From: Zygnema cylindricum
Lineage: Eukaryota > Streptophyta > Zygnematophyceae > Zygnematales > Zygnemataceae
DNA: 64,000 nt
Assembly (NCBI GenBank): GCA_037447655.1
Contig: JBBHKE010000346.1
Span: 64,001-128,000 of the forward strand
Direction: 5' to 3'
The position numbers and the translations under genes were made by a program. This document shows, one piece after another, positions 24,901 to 37,200 of the stretch; positions within the stretch are counted from its first letter, which is position 1, and the number at the start of each line of letters is the position of its first letter. The notes beneath the pieces are model-generated. The model had not been told where the DNA came from. It was given only the letters and a program-made list of their open reading frames with translations, and did not search any database.

Positions 24901-26728
24901 GTTGAAATGCAGCAACAACATTTTCTGCTGGGATAACCTGGCATTAACAAAACCATCCAACCATAATAATGCCTTAAGCAATGTACCTCAATCTTGCAGT
25001 TGAAGGTGGTGTGGCTGCTACGATATTGAAGGGCATTCATTAACGTTCCTTTATACAAGGTTAAAAGTGTGAATAAACTTTGAAAAGCACCAGGTACAAT
25101 AAGCAGCTTAAAGGACAAATCTAAACAGGCAAAGCTCTACTTTTAAGGGGGTAAGATCAGAGAGAGAGCGGGATTCAAAAGCAATAAAAAAGAAAAAAGA
25201 AAGATCTTAAACCGGCAGAGAAGCGTTACCTGCCAGTCTTGTGAATCCATGACCACGAGCTGCCATTCTCCTGCTAGGTTGATTAAGTCTGACAAATCAG
25301 ACGATGACTGAATTTGCCGGTATGTTGCCACAACACTTCCTGAAGCTTTATCTTCAATAATATCACCTCCAATGTAAAAGGGCTTTATCTTAGCCATGGC
25401 TGCAGCCAAATTAAACGAACAAACAGAGCTAATATAAGCCAAAGCCCATGCCACATAAAGAAGAATAATAACACACATGAATGTTATTCCAGCTCTATAT
25501 TTGGCCAATTTTTCATGACAAACGTTATGCTTTATTTGCAATGTTCAAGAAAACAACAAACAGTATTTCAACCTAAAAGGACCCACGAAAATCATGCAAC
25601 AGGCATACATGATGTACTGGTAGAAAAAAATGCAAACAGCCACTCAACTTCTGCTACCCAGTTAATCACTATTTCCTCAGATTCACTTAGCACAATTCAT
25701 TTGCATCTGCGCTCATCAAACAATTCAAATCATTCTAGTGTAAAGTGTGCATCAAGTACACGCTTTGATGATATTCCACCTAAAAAAGTGACCTCCGACC
25801 ATCTTCAATTCGGTGGTAACATATATAACACTGCTTGTTTGATTCACTCATAAACTTCTAGAATAACTAGAAAGATAGATAATGCTGGTGTCTATGTCTC
25901 CAGCCTTCATATAAGCTTAGACTTGCAATAATTGATCTTCCACAGTGATTATGCATCATGTTTGTTGTATGGGCTTTGAATGCTTTAGCCAATAAATGTG
26001 CCACACCAATGTGACGTACACTTAAAGATAGATCATACGAGAGAAAACAATTAGGTTCTTTCTAATGGCGCTTCTCCCAGTAGAGTTCATTCCAGACTCA
26101 CCATAAAGCACAGTGACAAGTACACAACGTTAGCCTTCGCAGCACACCAGCACATCTCCATTTCTCCATTTGTCAGAACTTCCAATTGCACAGCTGTCAT
26201 TGGGCATTGAAGGGATTATGGTTAACGGACGCTAAACCAAAATCCATTGCAGTTTTCTTCTCAATGCTCACATGTCCAGTCATTGGCCAGTTCTTGCTCA
26301 TGGAAGTCGTCTCCATCAAAAAGAAAGGTGTCCCAACCAGCTTCCACAGCCGCAGTCATCACCTGCTTGCTTTTCGTCCATAGCCACACAGTTTTCTTCT
26401 CAACCTCCGGCGGACGGTTGGCACTGTCCAAACCAAGTTCAGCAGATAATGCAGCCATAACTTTTCTGCTAGGCGTTACGTCATTTGTACGTGAGATACC
26501 GTATGGAAAAGGTGGCTTGTAACTGCTGCTCAGTGAAAGGGGTCGGTGTCTGAGGAAATCCCTGCTCAAGAAGGTAGTAAAGAACGTGCATGACGGTAAA
26601 TGGTCAACCACTGCAGCTGAAATCGGCAAAGATGTAAGGCGTCCTAAGGTTCTGCAGCCATTTTCAGATGCATGCTGTAGTAAGTTTGCACTTATTCCAG
26701 AAGTGATAGGCTGCAGAGAGAGCGGCAT
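18994..26728 (-). CDS. 3-dehydroquinate-synthase-II-like protein (PF01959 family), probably plastid-targeted
   Basis: Nine exons join in frame to 461 residues: 26272-26728, 25230-25399, 24839-24937, 23947-24015, 22961-23101, 22225-22314, 21327-21494, 21075-21147, 18994-19112. All introns are GT-AG. Residues 1-110 are rich in Ser, Thr, Leu and Arg and look like a transit peptide. The conserved domain starts at [12 protein letters not shown] (111) and includes [88 protein letters not shown] and [15 protein letters not shown] at the stop. In archaea this family makes dehydroquinate by a non-AroB route. Plants and algae encode a similar protein although they also have AroB-type enzymes, so its role here is uncertain. 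The last intron holds two hexamer arrays. One change from the usual RPGEG motif: RLGEG. Confidence 0.92.
19179..19868. repeat. GGGAGA hexamer array 1 in the last intron of the DHQS-like gene
   Basis: About 690 bp of nearly perfect GGGAGA units, with a GGGCGA variant block at about 19808-19856. The sense strand of the host gene reads CCCTCT. It creates very long spurious open frames (SL, PS and RG repeats) on both strands. Confidence 0.98.
19869..19978. repeat. 110 bp unique spacer, copy 1
   Basis: Starts ATTGTTCATTACCGATGC and ends GGCTACCTAGTG. It is repeated at 20548-20657 with a single visible difference (CTTGTG versus CATGTG). Together with the hexamer arrays it forms a two-unit tandem duplication. 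Confidence 0.95.
19979..20547. repeat. GGGAGA hexamer array 2
   Basis: About 569 bp of GGGAGA units with occasional one-base insertions (GGGGAGA) and a few GGGCGA units at the right end, the same variant as in array 1. Confidence 0.98.
20548..20657. repeat. 110 bp unique spacer, copy 2
   Basis: The second copy of 19869-19978. The duplicated unit is therefore hexamer array plus spacer, and it lies wholly within the intron 19113-21074. Confidence 0.95.
20772..20927. repeat. Small inverted-repeat element (MITE-like) in the same intron
   Basis: The left half reads TAGGGTGATTAGAC then TGGTGTTACTGGCC; the right half is its rough reverse complement (GGCCAGTAACGTCAG then ACGTGTAAATACCCTA). About 156 bp and non-coding. 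Confidence 0.65.
22781..22896. repeat. Short dispersed repeat (family D), second copy
   Basis: Ends ATGAGTAAATTTCTCTCG then TGTAATTACCCTAA, like the copy at 2150-2275. It lies in a DHQS-like intron. Confidence 0.5.
23225..23347. repeat. Right half of a TA-flanked MITE (family A, variant)
   Basis: Matches the right halves at 38207-38342 and 38940-39060 (shared GACTTAAATTAGRATTAATAACACTA-type block, given here in outline) and ends CAATCCAGTGTA. The left half is not evident. Confidence 0.6.
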
Positions 26729-26842
26729 GGCGGTACCGTAAGCTTCAAAAATAGCGCGATTAACTGGCTAACGCGCCATTCATAACGTGCGGGCATTTTA
26801 GTGCAGTCCGCGCAGAACGAAAAAACTTTTGATACCGTGCAG

Positions 26843-26930
26843 TACACCGTGTATCATTATTGGCGTCAATGTTTTTTTCGCCGCTGATCAGATTTTTAAC
26901 GTGCACACATCCAATTTCAGACTGGGAGTC
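26843..26930. repeat. Left-end fragment of a TA-flanked MITE (family A)
   Basis: Starts TACACCGTGTATCATTATTGG and continues with the GTGCACACATCCAATTT block shared with 37986-38206. The other end is missing. It lies about 115 bp upstream of the DHQS-like start codon. Confidence 0.65.
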
Positions 26931-27059
26931 TGGGAGCTATGTTGGAAACGTACGGAATGTACGAGTAGCGTATACTGCTCGATTCGTACTAAAAACTAAA
27001 TACGTATACTTTTCAATACGGGTCGAAATTTTGTAGGGAATTGCTAATCGCAGAGACGA

Positions 27060-27555
27060 TTTTTGCTGCGGGCAGGCTGTTGTCAAAAATTGTACATTTG
27101 AAGTACAATTTCGTACAAGCTACGTACCTTTAATTTCAGATCTGACGGTCAATCCGTCGAACAACTTTGACTGGCGGATTATTGTACCGGCGGTTAAAAA
27201 AGTGTCGCGCTTCCAAACGTCGACCGTCATTAAAAAAAAAAAAAATCACACGGCCGGCGCAGTTTTACTGTAACCAAGCTGCGGCAGCCACATATAAATA
27301 AAATGGCTGCGGGCAGGTACTGTAGTTTATCACTTCACGTTACCCGCAAAAATGAAATCAACTCGTTGTCACGTCCACCGTGGACGTGACGACGTGTCAT
27401 TATAGTTTCATCGATATTTATACGCGGGTAGTCGGGTACGCATTTTTATTTTGTACGAAGTTTATTTGGTTTCGTGCGAGTTTACACATGTTGTACGTCG
27501 TCCTTTAATATGTGTCCAAGTTCAATGTAACGGTTCGCGAGTTGATTTCATTTTT
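27060..27555. repeat. Partial copy of the foldback element
   Basis: Shares blocks with 9780-10140 (TCAAAAATTGTAC, GACGGTCAATC, GTCGACCGTCAT, AATAAAATGG) and has its own short inner palindrome (CGTCCACCGTGGACG). Most of its right arm is absent where the hAT MITE at 27556 begins. Confidence 0.75.
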
Positions 27556-28225
27556 GCTAGTGTTGTGTATCGGTAAGGATTTACCGATAACCGTTTTGGA
27601 CATTTTTTCGGGTTCCCGATAATCGATATATTGGTACGATATATCGACATCGGTCTTATCGCCGATAAGTAGCCGATAATATCTGGTACTTATCGGCGAT
27701 AATGCCGATAACGATAACTATCGGCGATAACTGTACGGACCGTACAGATAAATGTACGGCATGTACACTCAACTGTACGTGTTATTCCCCCGGACGTGTA
27801 CAAGCACAGAAAGTACAGTAGCCACCATGAGATCTGTACGGTTTTGATACGGATCCAAAAAAAACGATGTACCTTTCACATCCCACGCCATGGCTTTGTC
27901 CCTTTATTCCTTGAGATCCATTGGGGACTTGGCACGTGTCAATCTGTCGGCTTTTTTGGCATAAACTGCCAAAAGAGTCATTCCAGAATGTCGGCGCTCA
28001 CGCTGGCCCGTCTGCTCGTTTTTTCTCATTCCAAGTCGTCCGTTCGATCCGGTGACGTGCATAATGTTATTGTGCGTCCGTTGTACTTTGTGTCCGCCGT
28101 CCTTTTCCCGTTCCATGTTCACCAGTTTTTCAGTAAAATTTCGTATGTTGCCGTATAATTTCTGTTTAGTTAACTGGCAAACGTTTATGTGTTGCGCTTT
28201 CCGTAATAAATTGCAGTTAAACGGA
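27556..28225. mobile_element. hAT MITE (TAGTGTTG family), truncated copy at the APUM23-like 3' end
   Basis: Nearly identical to 29442-30110 over about 670 bp, beginning TAGTGTTGTGTATCGGTAAG. Similarity stops at 28225, and the right terminal repeat (about 225 bp in the other copy) is missing. Only 9 bp separate the break from the donor site of the last detected APUM23-like exon (28235). Confidence 0.9.
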
Positions 28226-28234
28226 GTCCCATAC

Positions 28235-31200
28235 CTCTTTTGTGGGTACATGTGCAGCCAAAAAACATTTCTCCACAGTGCGAGAACTAATGGGTTGCAA
28301 CACCAGTTCTCCGAAATGACCTATCAACCTGAGAAAAAAATAAAAATAAATACGTAAATTACAACATAGACAAAGAAATATAATATTTAATATGGGCCGT
28401 GTTAGACGCATTTCACAACTTCCTCTGTTTCGTTTCACCGTGAATCGCTATTAGAGAAAGGGGATTATTAGCTTGAGGTTTCTTTTAGTGTTAATTAATT
28501 ATAATTCAGTTCCAAATGACGTGGCTAATTTGGAACCATTCAAAGAATTAGCATTAAGAAAGAAAACAATTAGTGTAATCAACGCTATTTTCAGGGGGCA
28601 AAAAAAACCGGCACAGAATGTGTTATTGACGCTAATAGCAATTCACGGTCTACTTTAACGGATTCGGCAAATTTAGCTGAAAAAAATATTGTGTAAATTT
28701 AATTCATAAATAGTTGGAGCAAACTAACGTTGGAAAATAATGCAGGGCAGAAAGGGAGCTCGACCAGGTTCACTACAAATCAGCAAAAGAATGACAAGAC
28801 CACAAGTGAGAACAACATGGATAATTTTTTGCTGAACATTTTTTGCTCATTTTCTTTAATTGCAATCCGTACAGAGAATGCAAGTGTCAAGTTATTATGG
28901 GACATCAAATACATTTACGTCAACATAGTAGTGAAAGAATTATTATGGTGAAGTATTAATTGAAGTGGCATCCATTGCCTGTTGTGACTCGTAAACCACT
29001 GCAACAAAAAATGAAAACAAATGGGAATCACGATGTCGTTTTTTTTGGTCGTGCACACTTGTCGGATTATTGATGCGGTGGAAAGTTATGCTTCTTATCT
29101 TCCAATCGAAAAAATCAAATACGTGTGCACTGAAAAAAATGATCGAAGTGGCAAAAAACACATTAACACTAATAGCCATGCATGGCGTAGTGTTATTCAC
29201 TTGAGCAATTTTACAACGTTTCCATAAACTCGTGTTTTCTTACTGAAAACAGACTAACCTTCACTCTTAAAATAACCTGCTTAATATCTATATATATATA
29301 TATATAGATATATATATATATAGATATATATATATATATAGATATATATATATAGAGATATATATAGATTTATATATATAGATATATAGATATATATATA
29401 TAGAGATATATAGATATATATATATCTACATAGATATTTATTAGTGTTGTGCATCGGTAAGGATTTACCGATAACCTATATGGACATTTTTTCGGGTTCC
29501 CGATAATCGATATATTGGTACGATATATCGACATCGGTCTTATCGCCGATAAGTAGCCGATAATATCTGGTACTTATCGGCGATAATGCCGATAACGATA
29601 ACTATCGGCGATAACTGTACGGACCGTACAGATAAATGTACGGCATGTACACTCAACTGTACGTGTTATTCCCCCGGACGTGTACAAGCACAGAAAGTAC
29701 AGTAGCCACCATGAGATCTGTACGGTTTTGATACGGATCCAAAAAAAACGATGTACCTTTCACATCCCACGCCATGGCTTTGTCCCTTTATTCCTTGAGA
29801 TCCATTGGGGACTTGGCACGTGTCAATCTGTCGGCTTTTTTGGCATAAACTGCCAAAAGAGTCATTCCAGAATGTCGGCGCTCACGCTGGCCCGTCTGCT
29901 CGTTTTTTCTCATTCCAAGTCGTCCGTTCGATTCCGGCGGCGCGCATAATGTTATTTTGCGTCCGTTGTACTTTGTGTCCGCCGTCCTTTTCCCGTTCCA
30001 TGTTCACCAGTTTTTCAGTAAAATTCCGTACGTTGCCGTAAAATTTCTGTTCAGTTAACTGGCAAACGTTTATGTGTTGCACTGTCCGTAATAAATTGCA
30101 GTTAAACGGAGACGGAACATATTTTTATACGTGGCATGCCACGCTAATATAAAGTCAATAATATAATACAGTATGTTATAAAGTACTATTGTATGCATAC
30201 TATATTTTTTTTTTGTTATCGCCGATATGGAATTTGTTGGTCTCAGACCGATATATCGGAACCTCTGACCGTTCGATAACCGATAACTATTGGTATCGGT
30301 GTTATCGCGATAAGTTTTTTACCGATACACAACACTAATATTTATACATATATATATATATAATATATGTACATGTATATACACATATGTACACATATAT
30401 AGTGTGTGATCTACTTCAAGACTCACCTTGTAACTACTTTTTGCTTCATTTTTTGGGATGCCTCACTCTCCAAAAAAGCCTCTATAACCCGACACCCTCC
30501 TGGATCCATGGCTGCCTGCAACACTTCCTCTGTCTCCATGTAGGCCATGGCTTCATGATACTGAAGGCAATCATTCTGGAACCCATAGAACACCCACAAT
30601 CACCAGACATAGTATTTTCAAGCAAAAACCACTACCCCATGAAACGCTGTTAGAGTAAAGATACAATTAGCGTGGGAATTATGTCCGTGTTACCGATTCT
30701 AAATAAGGTCCAAGCGACATGGACATTTTTTTACCGCTTACTGAATTAGTGTTATGAACAGAAAATCAGTATTTTAAATTCTAAACTATCGTTAGGGTCT
30801 AAAAGAAACCGGCGACAAACTTCACTGCCCACCGTAATTAACGTTAAGGATTTATTAGTGTCAACGCGAAATTATAATTAATAATACTAAGTGCAAAAGG
30901 ATGTGGCAGATTGTAGTCCACGACCTTAAATAGTGTTGTTAACACTATTTTGTGATTTTGGCCAAAACAAATTCGCGACAGAATTAGCGTCATTAACTCT
31001 AATAACGATGGGCGGTGTAGTGTTATTAACGCTAATGACTAATATAATCATGGGATACTGCTAATGAGGTTATTACTGCTACTACTGGTGCGCCCTTCAC
31101 ATGTAGAGTTCTGGAAAGGTTCTGTGAGTTTTTTGGAAATGGGCAATCTATTGCTTCTGCCACCAGAAACAGAACGCCCACATGTCGCCCAGGAGGAGGA

Positions 31201-34200
31201 GGAGGGAGGAGGGAGGGAGGGAGGGAGGGGGGGGAGGGGAGGGGGGGGGGGGGGGGGAGGGGGGAGGGGGAGGGAGGGGGGAGGGGGGGGGGGAGGAGGG
31301 AGGGAGATGGAATGGAATGGAATGGAATGGAATGAAAGTGGATGGAATACGAGAATTGACACGAAAAAAAAACTGTTAGTAAATAATAATTATAAATAAT
31401 AGTTAATATTACTATTATCACTATTGTTACCATCATTACCATCATTACGATCACTACCATCACTGCCATCACTCATACTTACTATATTATTTACTACTAT
31501 TACCGTTATCATTATTATCTTTATTATCATTACCAGGTCCACACTTCCATCTAACCTAAGAAACTCCACGAATGATTGACTGAAAGAAAAAAAATCGAAC
31601 TTTCAACATCTTGTATCCCGAAAAAAACATTGTCCCTGAAACAGATGGTCTTCCCAAAAGTTATCACCTGTGAATATCGCATGATGGTCTGAAGAATAAC
31701 GCAGCCAATCACTGACATTCTGGGGCTTCCCGAATACTGGTGGAGATAAAGGAGATTAACAATTCGGCTTTGATGCTTCCAGCTGTCAGAAAGGCATCGC
31801 GCAGCTTTTGAAAGAGCTTTACAGGCCTACCCAATCAGTCCCTCCCAAAAAAGAAAATAAACAGTACTTGGTTATTATTTCGATCAATAGTAGAGTTTGT
31901 CTTTATTGCACTTACTTAGAGTGCAACTGTGTTGAGAATTAGGGTTACTACACTCACCGACAATGATGCGGTTCACACTGGTACACAGATATACATATAT
32001 TTACCATTTTTTTATTTTTTTTTAAATCTGCTAAACTTAATCGGTAAATAATCTATCTATTGTTTATCGAAAATGTAAAAAAAAAAAACAAGCAAACAAA
32101 CACTTTTTTTTATTTTTTTTAGGAAAGCTGGATTTCGAGTGAGAAAATACTTCTCACCTCCTTCTGAAATGTGCCGAAGTGTCCACAAGCTGCCAAAAAA
32201 GCTGCAACAACGCCAGCTCGTCGCTGAGTCAGCAAACTGCCGAATTCGTCACAAATTTCGTTCCCAATGGATGTCACCTGACCACAAAGATGACAAAAGA
32301 AGTGGTCAAAACCAAAAATTAAAAAAAAAAAAAAACAAAGAGTTGGTTTTCGATAAAGGAGCAAAGCAAAACAAACATAAGATCTCGTTTGTTTCTACTT
32401 TCACACGATTGAGCAACCACATAATGCCTATTCTTTTTCAGTCAAAACAATTAAAAAGAATAAATCATAGAGATTACTAGGAGTAGGGAAATAGTCAAGA
32501 CCACATTATTTCTTGTACACAGAACATGGACCTGAATGGATAAAGCTATATTGCCCATTGCTACTAGAGTTAGTAAATTATTAGGGTTAAAACTTTATTC
32601 GAGTTAATTACACTAAATTATGTATTGCAACATGGCTCATTATGAGCCACTTAACTAGTTCAGTGTTACTAACTATAATTTTTTTATTTTGGGTCAAAAA
32701 CACTCAATCAAAATAGAACGATTAACTTTAGAAGGGCCGGACAGTCTAATCCACAATCTTTTTGGTGTTCTTATTATTATATTCCAAACTGATTCATGAG
32801 TGGGCAGGAAATAACTTCTAAAGAATGGTCCAGAAAAGAATCGCATACCTGAGCGGGCTCTCGAATTGCCATAATCAAGGCCTGAACCACAAAATTTGCA
32901 ACTGGGTGAAGCGAGAGATGGACCAATTTGCCACTAAAAATCCTCTCAAATAAATGAGCAAACATCTGGGGAGGAGCCACACGAACTACAGTCTGCAAAA
33001 GATGATTGAATGACAACAAATACAATCTTTTAATTTTTTAATGAATGAGAAAAGGCAGATTCACAGCATGCTCTTCTTTATTAACAGAACCTTAAAGCAC
33101 AAGCTTGTCCACAGGAGTAAAAACTGTATAAATAAACTGCTATAAACGGCTTTGAGAAACTTTATTTCGCAAACAACACTGTCACATAGACTTTGACCCA
33201 AATCAATGGTAAGAGAGAGAGGAGATGAGCATATGAGAGAGGGGATGAGCAATGATGATGATGTAAAGGAGATGATTTAAGACGAGAGATGGAGATGTGA
33301 TAATGGGGAGAGGGGAGAGGGGGGGAGATAGAGATGTGGCGGAGGGGAAGAGTGGGGAGAGGAGATAAAAGATAAAGATGACCAAAGATTGGCTAAAAAA
33401 GATGATAGAGATAGATGATAAAGATAAAGATATGTATTAGCCGTGTTTATAAAGAGAGATGCGAACAGATGAACATAAAGATAAAAAGAAATGTAAAATA
33501 AAAGTACATTATGTAAACAAAGATGTAAAGATAAAAAGATGATGATAAAAGACGCCCACATTGATGCGGATGAAAATATTTTAAAGATGCGATGCAGATG
33601 ATGCAGATGCGATGAATGTAAAGATAAAGATAAAAGATGATGATGGAAGCGATGATTGATGATGATAAAGTATCACGCATTAATGTGATAAAAGATAAGA
33701 TGCATGAGTGACGATTTGATTTGACATGACGACATGACGATGAAGATGATGGCGATCTTGATGATGATGATGAACATTACGAACATTATTGACGACATTT
33801 ATTATTATCGAGGGGAGAGAGGAGAGAGAGGATAGGAGAGAGGAGAGAGGAAGAGAGAGGAAAGAGAGGAGAGAGAGGAGAGAGAGGAGAGAGAGGAGAG
33901 AGAGGAGAGATGAGAGAGAGGAGAGAGGAGAGGAGAGAGGAAAGGAGAGAAGAGAGAGAGGGAGAGAGAAAGAAGTTCCTGTTCTCCCTTCACTCATTCC
34001 CAAGCCAAATCTGGATGACCACTTACTTCCATAAGATGAGACCCAATTCTCTCCTCCATAAGGTTCACTGAATCGTTCACGTTTAAGCCCTCCAGTGCAT
34101 ATTTCTCATCTCCATTCCCTTGTGTACACCCGAGGATAGTTGCAATGGCACTGCAAAGAGAGGCTTCCTCTCCCTCCAGTGCCAACAGAGCCGCCTGCGT

Positions 34201-37200
34201 TTATTTAAAGAAAAACAAGAAACAAAAACAAGAAAAAAGACAATATTTAAACAAAAGAACACACAATGGATGGAAACAGGAAAAAGCAAAATAAAATAGA
34301 AAAGAAAAACAAGTATGGAAGACAACAGAAATAAAAGAACAAGGAGAAATAGACGAGGCAAAATGAAGGCAAAAAACAATAGAAAAAGACAATAATTAAC
34401 CAAAAGAACACGCGATGGAAATAGGAAAAAGCAAAACAAAAGCAAGAAACAAAACATAAAGACCATATTTAATGCAAAAGAAAACATGAAAGAGCAAATC
34501 GAAACAAAGAAAATATCCAACAGAAAGGATTTCCAAATACAACTCTCTCCTTCATTTTTGCCGCTAATATCCATCCCATGCGACCAATTTTAAGTTCTAA
34601 TAACTTACAATCACACAACCTCGTGAGACAAAAAAAAACTTTGCATTCTACAATAAAAAAAACGATAACTTTGATCACAAACAAAAGACGATTACATTCA
34701 AAATCAATTTCTGCAATCAGAAAAAAAAAACTAAGTCATAACCTGAGTAAATCTACACATAACCTAAGAAAACTTAAGACTTAAGATATCAGCATATCTG
34801 AGCTATTCATGCTTCTGATAAATGTACCGAATATGGGCAAATAATAATTTAGCCCAAACACATAATGCAAATTAACAATTTAGACCCATTTTTACTTTAC
34901 CTGCAAGACTGTCCCAGCCGCAGTATCAACTCTCAATTCACTTAAGTCCAGTTTAATGGCAGAAAGAATTCCTCCAACCACTTTTCTTAAAAGTTCTGGA
35001 AAGTGGTATTCCCTTTTCCTCTTTTCTTGTCCTTGTCCAAAACTTCCCAGTCTCGCAGCCAAACCTTTATTACTATGCCCGGTTTTTGTACCTGGTGATA
35101 CGGCATTTGCACCCGTTACATAATCCATTTCATAATTAAATTGGGCTTGGGGAGCTTCCAAATCGTTACCGCTTAAAAGGGCAAGAAAGTTTCGGAGGAC
35201 ATGAGAGGCGAACCGGTTTCTCATTAGATCTTGAGCATTTGTTTCAACGACCTGCGATATTAATCAAGGTAAAAGAAACATGTGAGCTAAAAGATGGGAA
35301 AAGACGAGAGAGAAATCTCAATTTGAAAGAACATGCTAAGTCAAAAGAAAACCGATGACATCCTTTACTACAATCGTAAACCAGTAGGGATGTGGAATTT
35401 GGAGGCACAGCAATAGTCACGGCATCGTCAGTACCTTACATAAAAACTTTTCCGTAACAATTGTTAACTCCTACACTGCACTCCTGAAATTGCTGCTGGG
35501 TGAAAAAAATGATTATTATACTCTCAAGTTAAATGAACAATTCAGCAAACCATCTGATTAAATAGTGACCACCCTCTTGTTTCCACAAGGAGCATTCTCT
35601 CTTTCTTGAGTAACTGACAAAACATAAAATAATAAAACGGCACTGAAAGTGTGAGGATTGGGAAACACCACTAAACATCCGATGGTATTTTGTAGCAATG
35701 AAAATAGGGTTCATTTTCGATGTACAATACAAATAAAGTACAGGGGTCGACACTGGAATTCAATAAAACCTTTATAGCGACCTAGCACTAAATTGCAACC
35801 TGAAGAGCAACACTATTTACCATTTTTTTTTTAAAGTACATGACAAGCGACAAAATAAGCAGTGTTTTTCATAACGAAGCAAGAATAGACACAACAAAAC
35901 AAATTTGGACTAAAAAGGTATTGTCCATCCTACTGGCAAACCATTTTTATTGGTTAAGCTGTAAGCTGTGAATAGTGTTGACCACAGTTCTTTCCAGTGC
36001 ATACATCAACAGCCATTTCCGATACTTAACATAAACTTTTCTAAAAGTCCCTAAATGGTACAATGTTGCAATATATCACTATTTGACATGTCAGGCAAAA
36101 ACGACAACTCCACAGTTTTTAGGCAGAAAAATCCCAGGAAAGCAGAAAAATCGGCATAATTCCTGATTTTGGAGTTGTTGTTAATGTCACACATTAGGCA
36201 ATTACTGGTGTGTTGTAGTAATAATCGGTCCTACGGGTTACCATACAGTCCAGTTCCAATATGCAATACTACTGGTTTCCCCTCCAGAAAAATGGTCCAT
36301 CCAGATTAATTACGGTGAGTGCTGTAATGATACCAAGATAGCATCCCATTCCAACCATAGTTTCGAGCCTAAGTACCCAATATAGTTTTGTGTTAAAATG
36401 TCTAACTAGAGCCGCCGTGCCAAAAGTCCATGTTGACGCATAAAAAACTGAACTTGATGCAAAAAAAAACAAAACAATAAGTACACAACTTCACTTACAT
36501 GACAAATGGTTCCTAGGCCTTTCCGAAGGCACATCAGAAGATTCTCATCGATGTCCACAAAGGTCAAATGATCTGCTATGGCCCTTATAGCCGATTCCAA
36601 CACGTGCGACCCATTTGGATTGGTCGCCAAAATTGCAAAATCTTCTCCGCATCCCGCAAGAAAATTAACGGCTTTCATGGGCTCGGCCAATCGGAGAAGC
36701 TCTTCGACCACTCGACTTGAAGAAGGATCGCATGCGACCTCGACTTCCTTCCCACCGGCTTCACGGATCGACCGGGCGTGAATCATGAGTGTTTATTGGT
36801 GCAGAGGAGATTTCTTTTGTACGTATCTCTGATTTACTCTCATTTGTTAATAACATCAAGAAACTGCCAACTAAAAGTACAGGCCAGACTAATAATGGTG
36901 AGAGTAATGAGATAAAATTGTTGTAGGATCTTACATTAATTGACCACAATGAACACAATGTTCGATTCCTTTTGATTGTGCTTACGCATAATAACAAGGT
37001 GTCCTCCAACTCCCATTTCCACACTCTCCCCGATTCCCTCTTCCTCCTCTCCCCCCCTTTTCTATCGCTCTACTGCCTATTAAACACTCTGGGCAACCTT
37101 TTTCTTTTTTTTTTTAATTTCCAGTGGTAGCCTAGGATGAGATTCAACTGGCACGCAAAAAACCAAGGTCGTTTTTAAATGAGAACCTTTGGTCAACATA

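Noticed and set aside
27796-28158. 120-codon frame, repeated at 29680-29949
   Set aside because: It lies inside two hAT MITE copies, has no family motif and differs in length between copies.
31309-31345. GGAAT repeats as human satellite contamination
   Set aside because: Only about five units inside a continuous intron between phase-matched exons; the context is native.
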